64,000 bases of DNA from Mucilaginibacter frigoritolerans (GCF_007830615.1 NZ_VLLI01000004.1:248001-312000); one strand, 5' to 3'; positions 1 through 9,806 are shown, numbered from the stretch's first letter. A program made the numbers and translations. The notes: a model not told the origin generated them from the letters alone.

Positions 1-375
1 CTGCATCATCATTTTTGTAAAGCCCGGCTCGTTATTCAACTCCTCCATCAATTTATTTACATGTTTTTTGGGCAACTGATAAATAACAGAAGGCTCAATA
101 GTTTCTATAGAGAATGCGCTGGGGGTATTGTTCAGAAAACTATCGAGAGAAGTTAACCCTTCGTTTTCGAAAAAGAATTGCACCGTATTATCGCTGCCAT
201 TGTTGTTAAAATAGAGGCGTACGCAGCCTTTTTCTATAAAGAAATAATTTTCAGATACCTTACCTTCATCCAGCAAAATTGTTTTCGGCGGAATTTCCAG
301 CCGTTTCTGAAAGGGCAGGTATTTATCCCAGTAAGGATTTAGTTGAGGAAATATATTTCTGAAATGAAAAAGCAT
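1..375 (-). CDS. Crp/Fnr-like cyclic-nucleotide-binding domain protein (partial, 3' end off the left edge)
   Basis: The first 125 residues are present; the reading frame is open to base 1. The start is the ATG at 373-375 (protein begins MLFHFRNIFPQLNPYWDKYL). The visible part is a cupin-like cNMP-binding fold: PPKTILLDEGKVSENYFFIE followed by KGCVRLYF is the usual first strands and glycine turn of Bacteroidota Crp/Fnr-type regulators, and QFFFENEGLTSLDSFLNN is the next conserved block. The DNA-binding half, if any, lies outside the window. Many such Bacteroidota proteins are orphan regulators with no known ligand, so no function is assigned. It is transcribed away from the xylan locus and shares no operon with it. 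Confidence 0.8.
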   Translation of the reverse strand, partial: MLFHFRNIFPQLNPYWDKYLPFQKRLEIPPKTILLDEGKVSENYFFIEKGCVRLYFNNNGSDNTVQFFFENEGLTSLDSFLNNTPSAFSIETIEPSVIYQLPKKHVNKLMEELNNEPGFTKMMMQ

Positions 376-525
376 TGTTTATTAAATGATAGCTAAGGTA
401 AGGTTAATTTGAAATATGGGTTCATGAACAACTTTAGTCATAGCGTAAGAGAGTATAATTAAGAAACTAATTCCCCGCCCTCTTTATTACTTGCAATAGA
501 TCGGGCGGATCCAGCGTAGCGTAGA

Positions 526-646
526 TCGGGTGAGTGAATTCTACGGGCGACATTAACGTAAATGCATTGACTGTATCGACTCATCCCGACGTTCTCCGCC
601 TTTAGGCGGATGGTCGACCTTCTCTCCGCTTCGCGCAAAGAAGGTG
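526..646 (-). repeat. Dispersed intergenic repeat R1, copy A
   Basis: On the minus strand this segment matches 23716-23826 on the plus strand. Shared blocks, in order, are ACCTTCTTTGCGCGAAGCGG then AGAGAAGGTCGACCA, then GTCGGGATGAGTCGA, then TTTACGTTAATG, then ACTCACCCGA. Between the first and second block groups this copy has about 20 bases containing an internal hairpin (TCCGCCTAAAGGCGGA), where copy B has about 10 different bases. It does not encode an obvious protein. The two copies are in opposite orientation about 23 kb apart and flank the xylan locus. Confidence 0.75.
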
Positions 647-747
647 AGAAAGAAATTGAAAAAGCATTTTCCATGACTCTATGACATTACGAAGAAGATC
701 TGGGTTGCCCTTTTGTAACGTATTCATATCATATCAGAAGATTTTTT

Positions 748-759
748 GCAATCGATTGC
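748..759. promoter_or_regulatory. LacI-type operator GCAATCGATTGC (acetylesterase promoter)
   Basis: Perfect 12-base palindrome GCAATCGATTGC, 51 bases before the ATG at 811. The same palindrome recurs at 9483, 18408 and 25515 and, with one change, at 9187. LacI-family regulators bind such CG-centred palindromes, and two are encoded in this locus. Binding is inferred. Confidence 0.7.
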
Positions 760-810
760 GTAAATTGTATTTTTACGGTAACCATTATTAAATCCTGTTA
801 TAAAATTTTT

Positions 811-2778
811 ATGAAATCAAATTTTAGGTACGCTCCTGTAATGCTGCTGCTTATTTTATTTTTTATGATACCGGCATCATATGCTACTATTAAGTTACCG
901 GCCCTGGTTAGCAACGGCATGGTATTACAAAGGGATGCCAAATTAAAAATATGGGGCTGGGCCGCTCCTGGCGAAAAGGTAAGCATCAGCTTTAATGGAA
1001 AAAAAGCCGCTGCCATTACAGGAACCAAAGGAAACTGGTTAATATGGCTGCCAGCCATACAAAGCGGCGGACCATTCACCATGAAAATTAAAGGGAGCAA
1101 TGAAATAATACTAACTGATATTTTAATTGGTGATGTTTGGTTTTGCTCTGGTCAGTCTAACATGGTTTTACCGGTTGAGCGGGTAAAGGAAAAATATCCC
1201 GATGAAATACCCGGAGCGAACTATCCCGAAATCAGGAATTTCTTTATCCCTACTTTGGCTGATGTTACCAAACTGCATGATGATTTGCCACAGGGAAGCA
1301 AGTGGCTTGCTGCAACATCTCAAAATGTTGGCAGCTTTGGTGCAGCAAGTTATTTTTTCGCGAAAGATCTTTATCAAAAATACCACGTCCCCATCGGTAT
1401 AATTAATTCAAGCGTTGGCGGTACGCCTATTGAAGCCTGGATCAGTGAGGATGGTTTTAAACAGTTTTCGAATGATGAAACGATGATTAAGAATTTTAAG
1501 GATACCGCTTATATGAACCGTTTGGCTCTGAAGCAAGCGGCATTGACAAACGCCAGTAAAAATGAACCCACGCCTGATCCTGATAAAGGTTTAACCGGTG
1601 CCAAACCATGGTATGATACCACTTACGTACCCGAAGGCTGGCATAAATTCTGGCTGCCGGGTTATTGGGCAGATCAGGGTGTGAAAGGACTTAACGGGGT
1701 AGTATGGTTCAGAAAAGAGATTGATCTGCCTGCCTCCATGGCAGGAACAGTCGCCAAACTGTTTGTGGGTCGTATTGTAGATGCTGATGAAACCTATGTT
1801 AACGGGATAAAGGTTGGGGCCACAACTTACCAGTATCCTCCAAGAAGATACGAAGTGCCTGCCGGATTGCTTAAACCAGGCAAAAATATAATTGTAGTAA
1901 GGGTAACCAATACTGCCGGAAAAGGCGGCTTTGTGCCCGATAAAAATTACTCCCTGAATGCCAACGGACAGCGTATTGATCTGCGTGGCGATTGGCAATA
2001 TAAAGTGGGTCAGGTATTTGTTCATACTGATGGTAACTATGGAGACGGAGGGCTGTCCATGCAGAATTCGCCAACCGGTTTATATAATACCATGGTTGCC
2101 CCTGCTATTAACTACACCATTAAAGGCATGGTTTGGTACCAGGGAGAAACCAATGCGAACCGGGCCGCAGAATATGGGAAATTGTTGCCGACACTAATAG
2201 TCGACTGGCGCAATAAATGGCAGCAGGGCGATGTACCATTTCTATTTGTACAGTTGCCCAACTTTATGGAGGTAAATTATTCGCCATCCGAAAGCCAATG
2301 GGCAGAGTTGCGGGAAAGTCAGCGTAAAGCACTTGCAGTAGCCAATACCGCCATGGCCGTAACCATTGATGCGGGCGAATGGAATGATATTCACCCGCTG
2401 GATAAAAAAGATGTTGGCGACAGGCTGGCACTTGCTGCAGAACATTTGGCCTACGGCGATAAATCTGTTGTATATTCCGGGCCGTCTTATCAATCCTATA
2501 AAATTGAAGGCGATAAAATTATATTAACGTTTACCAATATCGGCAGTGGTTTAATGGTGAAGGGAGGTGGCGATCTTTATTATTTCGCTATCGCCGGAGC
2601 TGATAAAAAATACTTCTGGGCCAAAGCTATTATCGATGGAAATACCGTTATTGTACATAGCGATAGGGTAAATGCCCCGTTGTACGTAAGGTATGCCTGG
2701 GCCGATAATCCTGAAGGTGCAAACTTGTATAATAATGAGGGTTTACCTGCTTCTCCATTTGAAACTGATGATAAATAA
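811..2778 (+). CDS. Sialate O-acetylesterase-type SGNH acetylesterase (probable acetyl-xylan esterase)
   Basis: 655 residues with an N-terminal signal peptide (MLLLILFFMIPASYA), so exported. The SGNH-hydrolase domain is interrupted by a jelly-roll insert at about residues 270-400, as is usual for the sialate O-acetylesterase family (DUF303; CE20-like). The nucleophile motif GQSNM places Ser116; the WYQGETN block follows the insert, and the DIH motif gives Asp526 and His528 as the rest of the triad. In a xylan locus the likely substrate is O-acetylated xylan or xylo-oligosaccharides rather than sialic acid. It probably heads a two-gene operon with the deacetylase that starts one base after its stop. 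A LacI-type palindrome lies 51 bases upstream. The family call is firm; the substrate is inferred. Confidence 0.88.
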   Translation: MKSNFRYAPVMLLLILFFMIPASYATIKLPALVSNGMVLQRDAKLKIWGWAAPGEKVSISFNGKKAAAITGTKGNWLIWLPAIQSGGPFTMKIKGSNEIILTDILIGDVWFCSGQSNMVLPVERVKEKYPDEIPGANYPEIRNFFIPTLADVTKLHDDLPQGSKWLAATSQNVGSFGAASYFFAKDLYQKYHVPIGIINSSVGGTPIEAWISEDGFKQFSNDETMIKNFKDTAYMNRLALKQAALTNASKNEPTPDPDKGLTGAKPWYDTTYVPEGWHKFWLPGYWADQGVKGLNGVVWFRKEIDLPASMAGTVAKLFVGRIVDADETYVNGIKVGATTYQYPPRRYEVPAGLLKPGKNIIVVRVTNTAGKGGFVPDKNYSLNANGQRIDLRGDWQYKVGQVFVHTDGNYGDGGLSMQNSPTGLYNTMVAPAINYTIKGMVWYQGETNANRAAEYGKLLPTLIVDWRNKWQQGDVPFLFVQLPNFMEVNYSPSESQWAELRESQRKALAVANTAMAVTIDAGEWNDIHPLDKKDVGDRLALAAEHLAYGDKSVVYSGPSYQSYKIEGDKIILTFTNIGSGLMVKGGGDLYYFAIAGADKKYFWAKAIIDGNTVIVHSDRVNAPLYVRYAWADNPEGANLYNNEGLPASPFETDDK

Positions 2779-2779
2779 T

Positions 2780-3598
2780 ATGAATATTAAAATTATACCA
2801 CTGGCTACTGTTTTATTAATTGCAGGCTTGTTTGCAAAAGCCCAAAACACACCGGGCATCAAAGTTTGGAACAATAAGCAATGCGCCGTTGTGCTTACTT
2901 ATGACGATGCCATAGATGTTGATTTGGACAATGTGATACCCGCACTTGATTCCTTAAACTTAAAAGGTACTTTTTATATAATAGGTTCATCACCGGTGGT
3001 AAATAAGCGCCTTGATGAATGGCGCTTAGCTGCCAAACACGGGCATGAACTGGGCAATCATGCCCTGTTTCATCCTTGCGATGGGAGCCTGCCTGGTAGG
3101 AGTTTTGTGACTGCTGATAATGATTTAAGCAAATACACTGTAAGCCGTGCAGTAAGCGAAATAAGGGTGAATAATACTTTGCTGAAAGCCATCGACGGAA
3201 AAGATAAAAGAACTTTTGCCTATCCCTGCGGAGACCTGAAAATTGGGGATGTTTATTTTTATAACGAACTGAAGAAAGATTTTGCAGGCGCGCGTGGCGT
3301 TAGTTCAGGCCTGCAAACTGCTGCCGAGGTTAAGCTGGATAATATTGATTGCTATGCCATTAGCGGACAATCCGCCGATTATATGATTGATCTGGTGAAA
3401 AAAGCACAACAAGCCCATACACTGCTCGTATTTCTGTTTCACGGCGTTGGCGGCGGTCATAGCATTAACGAGAGTCTGGATGCACACAGCAAACTGTTGC
3501 ATTATCTTAAAGATCACGAAAAAGAGATCTGGATTGCCCCGATGGTTGATGTTGCTGAAAAGGTCAGTGCCTATCAGGCGGAGAATAGGGCGAAGTAA
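2780..3598 (+). CDS. NodB-type polysaccharide deacetylase (CE4-like)
   Basis: 272 residues from the ATG at 2780, one base after the preceding stop. This start gives a good signal peptide (MNIKIIPLATVLLIAGLFAKAQ); a longer in-frame reading from 2693 would overlap the upstream gene by 86 bases and add an unlikely leader. NodB-domain motifs are visible: TYDD (Asp42, Asp43; usually TFDD), the metal-binding pair GNHALFH (His94, His98), and the FAYPCGD block. The C-terminal LLVFLFHGVG block matches the last NodB motif. Likely job: removing acetyl groups from xylan or oligosaccharides in the periplasm, in step with the esterase before it. It could instead act on chitin-like or peptidoglycan substrates; context favours xylan. 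Confidence 0.83.
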   Translation: MNIKIIPLATVLLIAGLFAKAQNTPGIKVWNNKQCAVVLTYDDAIDVDLDNVIPALDSLNLKGTFYIIGSSPVVNKRLDEWRLAAKHGHELGNHALFHPCDGSLPGRSFVTADNDLSKYTVSRAVSEIRVNNTLLKAIDGKDKRTFAYPCGDLKIGDVYFYNELKKDFAGARGVSSGLQTAAEVKLDNIDCYAISGQSADYMIDLVKKAQQAHTLLVFLFHGVGGGHSINESLDAHSKLLHYLKDHEKEIWIAPMVDVAEKVSAYQAENRAK

Positions 3599-3605
3599 TT
3601 GGGAG

Positions 3606-3703
3606 AAGCCCCACCTAAATCCTCCCCGGATGGGGAGGACTTAAAAGAAACAAACGTTGGCGAAATTAAAGTCTCCCCTTCCGGGGGAGATTTAGAGGGG
3701 GCT
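3606..3703 (+). repeat. Palindromic dispersed repeat R2, copy A
   Basis: About 98 bases: two imperfect inverted halves of roughly 34 bases (AAGCCCCACCTAAATCCTCC at the left, AGATTTAGAGGGGGCTT at the right), each with its own small hairpin (CCTCCCC/GGGGAGG and CTCCCC/GGGGGAG). A second copy lies at 18464-18556. This copy fills the convergent gap between the deacetylase and GH115 genes and supplies the last codons and stop of the latter. Confidence 0.8.
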
Positions 3704-6559
3704 TCGTACCCAATAACTCTCCGGCGGACCTAAATAACTTGGTTTCTCGCCGCCTGCATTAACTACTATTTTTTGCAATACCACTGCCGGGTTCACCATC
3801 CAGTATTTTAAAACATGTCTTCCGGGTTTAGCAATATGATGACTGGTTACCAGTACTTTTATATTATTGCTCACATCCTTACTCCAGGCCGCTTCTGATT
3901 TGTCTGCATTGATATTAACCAGTTGCGGCTGCTCGTCATCAATAGATATGGCATAATGCAAGCCGCTGGTATTGGTAAAATCGATGGTTGGCGAAATATA
4001 GGTTTCCACTTTTACCACACCGGTGTCAACCAGATTGATTTCATACTCAAGCCGAGGACTGTTACCACCGGGCTGCTGGTTTTTTGCTGTTACCGGCGAT
4101 GGCATCATTCCGGATAACGTTCTGCCATAATCGGGAATCTTCACCCATTTTACATCAACACCATTTACCGCTTTTGTATAATGCTCAGCCTCGATGGACA
4201 TATAGCCATTATTTTCATGAAATCCGGGAGTATTAGCAGGAATCGTATTGTTGATCACTGCTTCAATAATAATTTTATCACCGTTGGCCTCGGTAATGGT
4301 AAGCGGTATGTGTTGTATCCCTGTCGGGACCTTTGCCCAGTCAATATTTATCCAAAGCCGTTGCTGGTTGCTCACATGGCCGCTTTGTGGTTTAATACTT
4401 ACGAAGGGGGCTGCCGAAGTAGCCGTAAAATCAAAAGAACCTTGTCCACGGTTAAATATTTCTATGTAGTGGCTCTTTCCACCTGCCGAAAATTCGGGTA
4501 GTATAGCTTTTGCCTGTTCCTGCGGCCACCAGGCAGCTGAACCTTCTATGGCTACACCCATTTGTGGCGTGGCGGGCAGGTCAATAGTAGTTACATTAGG
4601 TACTTTATTTACACGGGGTTCCTGCCAGTAGGTATAGCCAATATGGGTTTGATCCATCATATGGTCCCATTTCCCATTGGCCATTACTTTATTATAATAG
4701 TGCGATATGGCAGAATCTTTTGCATACAATTGTTTCACGCTATCGGCCATTATATTGGTGGCGGCTCTACCTTGTATGGCGTAAAGTTTGTTCTTCGCGG
4801 CAGCAAAATACAGCTCGTTAAGGTTTGAACAAGCTTCCACCGGGTGCAGTACTAATTGGTAATAAGCATCCTTGTATTTCGGGTCTATCTTATCATTCAG
4901 TTGCTGCGCTTCATTCCGTAATTTGTTGTACTCGTTTACCACGGTTTCAAATTCGCGGTAATCGGTAAGGCTATAGGTGTTCTGATCCAGTAATTCGGGT
5001 TTGCGCCTGCTGTTATATTTGGTGTATAGGGTTAAGATGCGGGCAATTTCGCTGCTATATTGAGGCCCAAATTGCTGCGCGGCCCATAGTTTGGTGTATT
5101 CATCCAATCTGGCGGCCGGCCATTTATCAGGATTCCAGGCGTAATCAAGGAAAAAGCTGATCGGGAACTCCATAGGTTTTAAATCGCCCACGTTTACTAC
5201 CCATACCTGTTTGGCGCCGTACTCATAGGCCAGATGCATTTGCTCCCACGTTTTGCTGATGGGGTTGGTATTTAGCCATTTATAATTCCGCGGACCACCA
5301 ACATAATCAAAGTGATAATAAATACCATAGCCACCTTTGCGCGGCTGTTCGCCTGATTTGGGAAGCTTGCGGATGTTGCCCCAATTATCGTCGCAAAGCA
5401 GTAGGGTAACATCATCGGGTACACGCATACCTTTATCGTAATAGTCCTGCACCTCTTTATAAAGAGCCCACATTTGCGGCGTTTTTGAGGCATCTTTCCC
5501 GGTTACATCAGCAATAATCTGTCGCTGGTCGCTTACAATTTTTTCCAGCAGTTTAATATTGCTGCCTTCGGTCATTGGCATATCGCCATCGCCACGCATC
5601 CCTACGGTTACTATGGTTTCTTTGGTGCCCATGTTCTCGATCCCTTTTTTCCAGAAATCGCGTAGCACCGGGCCATTGGTATCATAATTCCAGGCACCGG
5701 TGCCACAGCGTTTCCATTCCTGTTGTGCACGATCCATAGGTTCATGGTGCGAGGTACCCATCACTATTCCATATTCATCAGCCAGTGCAGGGTCCAGCTT
5801 GTCATCATCATTAAAAGCATTGCCCCACATGGCGGGCCACAGGTAATTTCCTTTTAAACGCAAAATAAGCTCGAACATTTTTTCATAAACCAGGTGATTT
5901 ACCCCACCAAATTTTTCCTTCGTCCAGCCGGAAAATGCCGGTGCTTCATCATTAATAAAAATGCCCCTGTATTTCACCTTCGGTTCGCCATCAGTATAAG
6001 CACCCGGTAAAACGTATAAGCTGTTTTGCTGTTTCACAGGCACATCGGCCCACCAGTACCATGGCGATACGCCAATTTGTGCCGATAAGTCATAAATGCC
6101 ATAAATGGTTCCCCTTTTATCGCTACCCACTATTACCAATGCTTTGCTTACGCCCGGCAACGGGTTTTGCACCACCTGGGTAATATGGGCTTCCCACTTG
6201 CCGGAAATGGTGCTTACATTTAGCTTTTTGAATTTTATCAGTTTATCTATCAGGGCGCTTTTGCCGATAGTACCAATTATCACTACTTGTTTGGCATTCG
6301 TCGGATTACCTGTTATCAACTGAGGCTCGGCATTGGTAACGTATTTAATATCAGTCTGCAAACTTTTTATGGCCCTGATAACACCCGGATACTCTGTTTC
6401 ACTGCTGCAAAGCGGTGCCGATAGCCCATCTGCCGAAAGGCGGAAATAGCCCGGCGCATCCTTAACCGAAATGTAGGAGGCTGTTCCCGGCGTTTGTGCT
6501 TTTGCGGTACTTACCGTAATAAACAGCGCCAGTGCAATTAAAGAAAAATGACTTTTCAT
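3692..6559 (-). CDS. GH115 alpha-glucuronidase (glucuronoxylan side-chain hydrolase)
   Basis: 955 residues with a signal peptide (LIALALFITVSTAKA). GH115 hallmarks are present in order: the GH67N-like N-terminal domain with DKRGTIYGIYDLSAQIGVSP and WYWWADVPV (about 170-200), then RGIFINDEAPAFSGW and the LKGNYLWPAMWGNAFNDDD block opening the TIM barrel (about 215-265), GTSHHEPM, and a C-terminal GH115_C module. Members cut 4-O-methyl-glucuronic acid from internal or terminal xylose in xylan. It is the third gene of a minus-strand operon after the MFS transporter and GH10 (gap 17 bases). Oddity: the final residues RSPL and the stop codon lie inside repeat R2, so the native 3' end was probably rewritten by repeat insertion. 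Confidence 0.93.
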   Translation of the reverse strand: MKSHFSLIALALFITVSTAKAQTPGTASYISVKDAPGYFRLSADGLSAPLCSSETEYPGVIRAIKSLQTDIKYVTNAEPQLITGNPTNAKQVVIIGTIGKSALIDKLIKFKKLNVSTISGKWEAHITQVVQNPLPGVSKALVIVGSDKRGTIYGIYDLSAQIGVSPWYWWADVPVKQQNSLYVLPGAYTDGEPKVKYRGIFINDEAPAFSGWTKEKFGGVNHLVYEKMFELILRLKGNYLWPAMWGNAFNDDDKLDPALADEYGIVMGTSHHEPMDRAQQEWKRCGTGAWNYDTNGPVLRDFWKKGIENMGTKETIVTVGMRGDGDMPMTEGSNIKLLEKIVSDQRQIIADVTGKDASKTPQMWALYKEVQDYYDKGMRVPDDVTLLLCDDNWGNIRKLPKSGEQPRKGGYGIYYHFDYVGGPRNYKWLNTNPISKTWEQMHLAYEYGAKQVWVVNVGDLKPMEFPISFFLDYAWNPDKWPAARLDEYTKLWAAQQFGPQYSSEIARILTLYTKYNSRRKPELLDQNTYSLTDYREFETVVNEYNKLRNEAQQLNDKIDPKYKDAYYQLVLHPVEACSNLNELYFAAAKNKLYAIQGRAATNIMADSVKQLYAKDSAISHYYNKVMANGKWDHMMDQTHIGYTYWQEPRVNKVPNVTTIDLPATPQMGVAIEGSAAWWPQEQAKAILPEFSAGGKSHYIEIFNRGQGSFDFTATSAAPFVSIKPQSGHVSNQQRLWINIDWAKVPTGIQHIPLTITEANGDKIIIEAVINNTIPANTPGFHENNGYMSIEAEHYTKAVNGVDVKWVKIPDYGRTLSGMMPSPVTAKNQQPGGNSPRLEYEINLVDTGVVKVETYISPTIDFTNTSGLHYAISIDDEQPQLVNINADKSEAAWSKDVSNNIKVLVTSHHIAKPGRHVLKYWMVNPAVVLQKIVVNAGGEKPSYLGPPESYWVRSPL

Positions 6560-6576
6560 TTTGCTGAAGGTTAAGG

Positions 6577-7680
6577 TTAAAAGTTAACAACCTGCCAATA
6601 CGCTTTTTTAGGCTGAAAATTCTGATCGAACAATAGCGGATAGTTTTTACGGCCAATAACCGGATACTCATCCAGCCAGGTATGTTTATCCGAAATATTC
6701 CAGAAAGTAACGCCGCTAATAACATTCTTATAATCGCGGAATACTTTAAATACTTCCGCATATTTATCGGCCTGTTTTTTCTCCAGATCGGCTGTATAGG
6801 CATCCGATTCCCCCGGGCGCAGGCTTCTTTTATTCTTCTCCCACGGGTAAATAGAAATATCCAACTCGGTGATCTGTACTTTTATGCCCAGCGATGAAAA
6901 CCGCTTTATCGTTTCGATCAAATCTTTCTGATCGGGTTCATAAATTGACCAGTGTGCCTGTAATCCAACACCATTAATAGGCACTTTGGCATCTACCAGT
7001 TTTTTTAACAGTTGATAAACGCGTTCGCGCTTTTCAGGACGCTCGGTATTGTAATCGTTATAAAATAATACTGCATTTGGATCGGCTTCATGGGCATATT
7101 CAAATGCTTTCACAATAAAATCTTCTCCACAGATCTGGTACCATAGTGAGTTACGTAAAAACTTGCTGTTGTCATCATCAATGGCCTCATTTACTACATC
7201 CCAGGCGTAAATTTTACCTTTGTAGCGACTTATCACAGCGGTGATATGGTCTTTTAACCGTTTTAGCAGCACTTCTTTAGTAACCTGCTTGCCGTCGGCA
7301 CCTTTAAATAACCAATCGGGCGTTTGCTCGTGCCAGCATAAATTATGCCCGCGAACCCGTAAGCCATGCGCTTGTGCAAAGGCCACTATGGAATCAGCAT
7401 CTTTCCAGTAATACCGGTTTTCTTCAGGATGGATAGGCCCCATCTTCATGGCGTTTTCGGGAGTAAGGCTATTAAACTGACTCAATATTAATGCTGCCTG
7501 CTGCGGATCTTTAAGTGACTGCGGTGATACAGCCACACCAATAGGGAAATAATCTTTGTAATAATCTTTCAGTCCTTTTGATTGAACAGTTTGGGCTGTT
7601 GATCTGTTGTTGAGCAGCAAGCCACCTTGTAGTATTATACAAAGACTAAGCTGTTTTATTTTTTTTAGATTGATACTCAT
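6577..7680 (-). CDS. GH10 endo-1,4-beta-xylanase
   Basis: 367 residues with an N-terminal hydrophobic signal region ending near STAQ30. One GH10 TIM barrel fills the protein: RGHNLCWHEQTPDWL (110-124), the acid/base motif WDVVNEAIDDD with Glu165, and the nucleophile motif VQITELDIS with Glu272. No carbohydrate-binding module is attached, which is common for periplasmic or surface xylanases of Bacteroidota. It would cut glucuronoxylan or imported oligosaccharides. It starts 5 bases after the MFS stop and ends 17 bases before GH115, so the three genes are almost certainly cotranscribed. Function is firm by family. Confidence 0.95.
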   Translation of the reverse strand: MSINLKKIKQLSLCIILQGGLLLNNRSTAQTVQSKGLKDYYKDYFPIGVAVSPQSLKDPQQAALILSQFNSLTPENAMKMGPIHPEENRYYWKDADSIVAFAQAHGLRVRGHNLCWHEQTPDWLFKGADGKQVTKEVLLKRLKDHITAVISRYKGKIYAWDVVNEAIDDDNSKFLRNSLWYQICGEDFIVKAFEYAHEADPNAVLFYNDYNTERPEKRERVYQLLKKLVDAKVPINGVGLQAHWSIYEPDQKDLIETIKRFSSLGIKVQITELDISIYPWEKNKRSLRPGESDAYTADLEKKQADKYAEVFKVFRDYKNVISGVTFWNISDKHTWLDEYPVIGRKNYPLLFDQNFQPKKAYWQVVNF

Positions 7681-7685
7681 ATGAG

Positions 7686-8996
7686 TTAAAATTTTATCGG
7701 TTTAAACTTGGGTACTATAGTGTGCATAAGCAGCCACGCTAAAATGTAGGCGCTGCCGCATATAAAAAACATAATATAATAGGCGGTTTCAATTTGATGA
7801 ATTGATCTGTAATGTACAAAAAGGCCTTTTTGGACCATAATAGATAGCAAAACACTCCCAATTGACCCAAACATGCCGCCAATGCCCGTTACCGAGCCAA
7901 CAGCCTTTTTAGGAAACATATCAGAAACGGTGGTAAAAATATTAGCGCTCCAGGCCTGGTGAGCTGCTGCTGCAACACCTATAATAATAACCGCAAGCCA
8001 TAAGTTAATGCTTCCTAATAACTGCGCAAATACAATGGGTATTACCGCTATAGCATAAATAAGCATTGATGTTTTGCGCGCCCTAAATGCGGTCCAGTTT
8101 TTATCAATTAAATATTTAGGTAAATATCCGCCCAAAATACTGCCAATTGCCGACATGGTATAAACCAGCGCCACAGGTAAGGCAATGGCTGTGCCTTTTA
8201 AGCCATATTCACTTTCCATAAAATCGGGGAGCCAGAACAGGTAGAACCACCAGATAGGATCGGTTAAAAACTTGCCAGTTGAGAAGGCCCAGGTTTGTTT
8301 AAAGCTTAATAACTTAAACCATGATACTTTTTCTTGGTCATCTAATTTATCATCTGATTCTGCCTGCTGGCTGCCATCGCCATTAATATAATCAGCTTCT
8401 GTTTTCGACAGGCGTTTTTGTTTTGAAGGAGTATCGTAATAAATATACCAGAGAACGAGCCATAAAAAGCCCATTGCCCCGGTTATAATAAAGGCCCATT
8501 GCCAGCCCCAGGCTACCACAATAAAAGGGACAGTTAAAGGTGCAACAATGGCCCCTATGTTTGCACCTGAATTAAATATCCCCGTAGCCATTGCCCTTTC
8601 TTTTTTGGGGAACCACTCGGCAACAGTTTTTATGGCCGCCGGGAAATTGCCTGCTTCACTTAAGCCCAATGCTGCACGCACCACACCAAAACCCAAAGTA
8701 CTTTTAACAAGGGCATGGCAAACCGCAGCAATGCTCCATAAAAAGGTTGACAGAAAGTAACCCGATTTGGTGCCTAACTTATCAATGAGCCTGCCTGCAC
8801 CTAATAACCCAAAAGAATAAGCAATTTTAAAGGCAATTTCAATATTGGCATAATCACCATCATTCCAGTTAAATGTTTTGGTTAAATCTGATTTTAACAA
8901 ACTGATTACCGCCCTGTCCAGGTAGTTTATAGTGGTGGCAAAAAATACCAGCGCACATATTGTCCATCGGTAATTACCTGTGTTGCTTGGTTTCAC
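7686..8996 (-). CDS. MFS transporter, hexuronate (ExuT-like) family
   Basis: 436 residues with about 12 membrane segments. The N-terminal block INYLDRAVIS and the loop ALGLSEAGNFPAAIKTVAEW with FPKKERAMATGIFNSG are typical of the anion:cation symporter branch of the MFS that includes the hexuronate transporters ExuT/UxuT. Expected role: moving glucuronate or 4-O-methyl-glucuronate released by GH115 across the inner membrane. It is the first gene of the operon with GH10 and GH115. A near-perfect LacI-type operator (9187-9198) lies 190 bases upstream. Substrate is inferred from neighbours. Confidence 0.85.
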   Translation of the reverse strand: MKPSNTGNYRWTICALVFFATTINYLDRAVISLLKSDLTKTFNWNDGDYANIEIAFKIAYSFGLLGAGRLIDKLGTKSGYFLSTFLWSIAAVCHALVKSTLGFGVVRAALGLSEAGNFPAAIKTVAEWFPKKERAMATGIFNSGANIGAIVAPLTVPFIVVAWGWQWAFIITGAMGFLWLVLWYIYYDTPSKQKRLSKTEADYINGDGSQQAESDDKLDDQEKVSWFKLLSFKQTWAFSTGKFLTDPIWWFYLFWLPDFMESEYGLKGTAIALPVALVYTMSAIGSILGGYLPKYLIDKNWTAFRARKTSMLIYAIAVIPIVFAQLLGSINLWLAVIIIGVAAAAHQAWSANIFTTVSDMFPKKAVGSVTGIGGMFGSIGSVLLSIMVQKGLFVHYRSIHQIETAYYIMFFICGSAYILAWLLMHTIVPKFKPIKF

Positions 8997-9186
8997 GCTG
9001 TGTTGTTATTAATGGTAATAAAAACAAAAGTTGCCTTTCTCCATAGATACTCAGCAAAGCAGAGGACCTTAATCCGGAGCGGATGATAAATTTTATTGGT
9101 TTATAAACAAATTGGCCCAATCCGGGTAAACGTACACGGAAAGTTTACTGCTCCATAAAGATGAATAATTCATCTGTTTAAATTAA

Positions 9187-9198
9187 GCAATCGATTAC
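9187..9198. promoter_or_regulatory. LacI-type operator, one mismatch (MFS-GH10-GH115 operon)
   Basis: GCAATCGATTAC, differing at one base from the palindrome found elsewhere in the locus. It lies upstream of the minus-strand MFS gene start (8996). Confidence 0.55.
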
Positions 9199-9482
9199 AA
9201 ATATATAGGAATATACGAAGAATAAAAGTTGAAAATGACTTCGTAACAAGCATCTTACCGAAAAAGCCAATTGTGGTTTTTCATCGTTTTGCGAAAAAAA
9301 TAACTCGGCCACGATTTTAGCTGATTAACTTATAAGGCTTTTTAAGTATCATATTATAAGCTAATTAATGAGTAAATTATTAATTTGATTAAATAATTAT
9401 AGTTGAGTTATCAAAATAATAAAAGATTGAATGTGCTGGATACTTAATATTTGGCAATGAAAATATTTTTTTAAAATTTATT

Positions 9483-9494
9483 GCAATCGATTGC
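9483..9494. promoter_or_regulatory. LacI-type operator GCAATCGATTGC (SusC/SusD promoter)
   Basis: Perfect palindrome, about 310 bases before the SusC ATG, in the same gap as the 9187 site. The spacing of 296 bases between the two sites would permit looping, but this is only a possibility. Confidence 0.65.
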
Positions 9495-9806
9495 ATTTTT
9501 AATTTTTCTTTTCTACATTTATTCCAAGATTATTTACCAATTATAATTTTTCTTTAATAGTAGTTTTTCAGGGGGAGTACCATGTGCTGGTAGATTATAA
9601 TATTGCTTGTAAAGGCAATAATTACACCTGCTGGTTTTACGGTTAATATCTGTGCTATTATAAAAGGCAACCTAAATAAAATTAATTAACCGATAGCCAT
9701 GTATAAAACCTGTCCAAAATGCCCCGGATAAAATGATTTACCTACAGGTATCCAAAGCCTGTATGCTAACCGTACCAATCAACTAACCTTTTATATAAAA
9801 TGAATT

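Larger units (their letters stand above)
376..810. other. Intergenic region between Crp-like gene and xylan locus
   Basis: A 435-base divergent gap. It holds one copy of dispersed repeat R1 (526-646) and a LacI-type operator (748-759) close to the acetylesterase start. A small open frame across 459-674 on the minus strand is only a reading of the repeat. No RNA gene is visible. Confidence 0.6.
8997..9806. other. Divergent control region between MFS operon and SusC
   Basis: 810 bases with no gene. It contains two LacI-type palindromes (9187-9198 and 9483-9494), one nearer each divergent gene. The rest is AT-rich DNA with a long leader (about 310 bases) before the SusC start; no recognised riboswitch was seen. 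Confidence 0.6.

Noticed and set aside
459..674. 71-residue minus-strand reading frame
   Set aside because: It is a translation of repeat R1 with no homology-like features.
1591..2025. Long antisense frame inside the acetylesterase
   Set aside because: Shadow of a strongly supported gene; no domain and biased by the real gene's codons.
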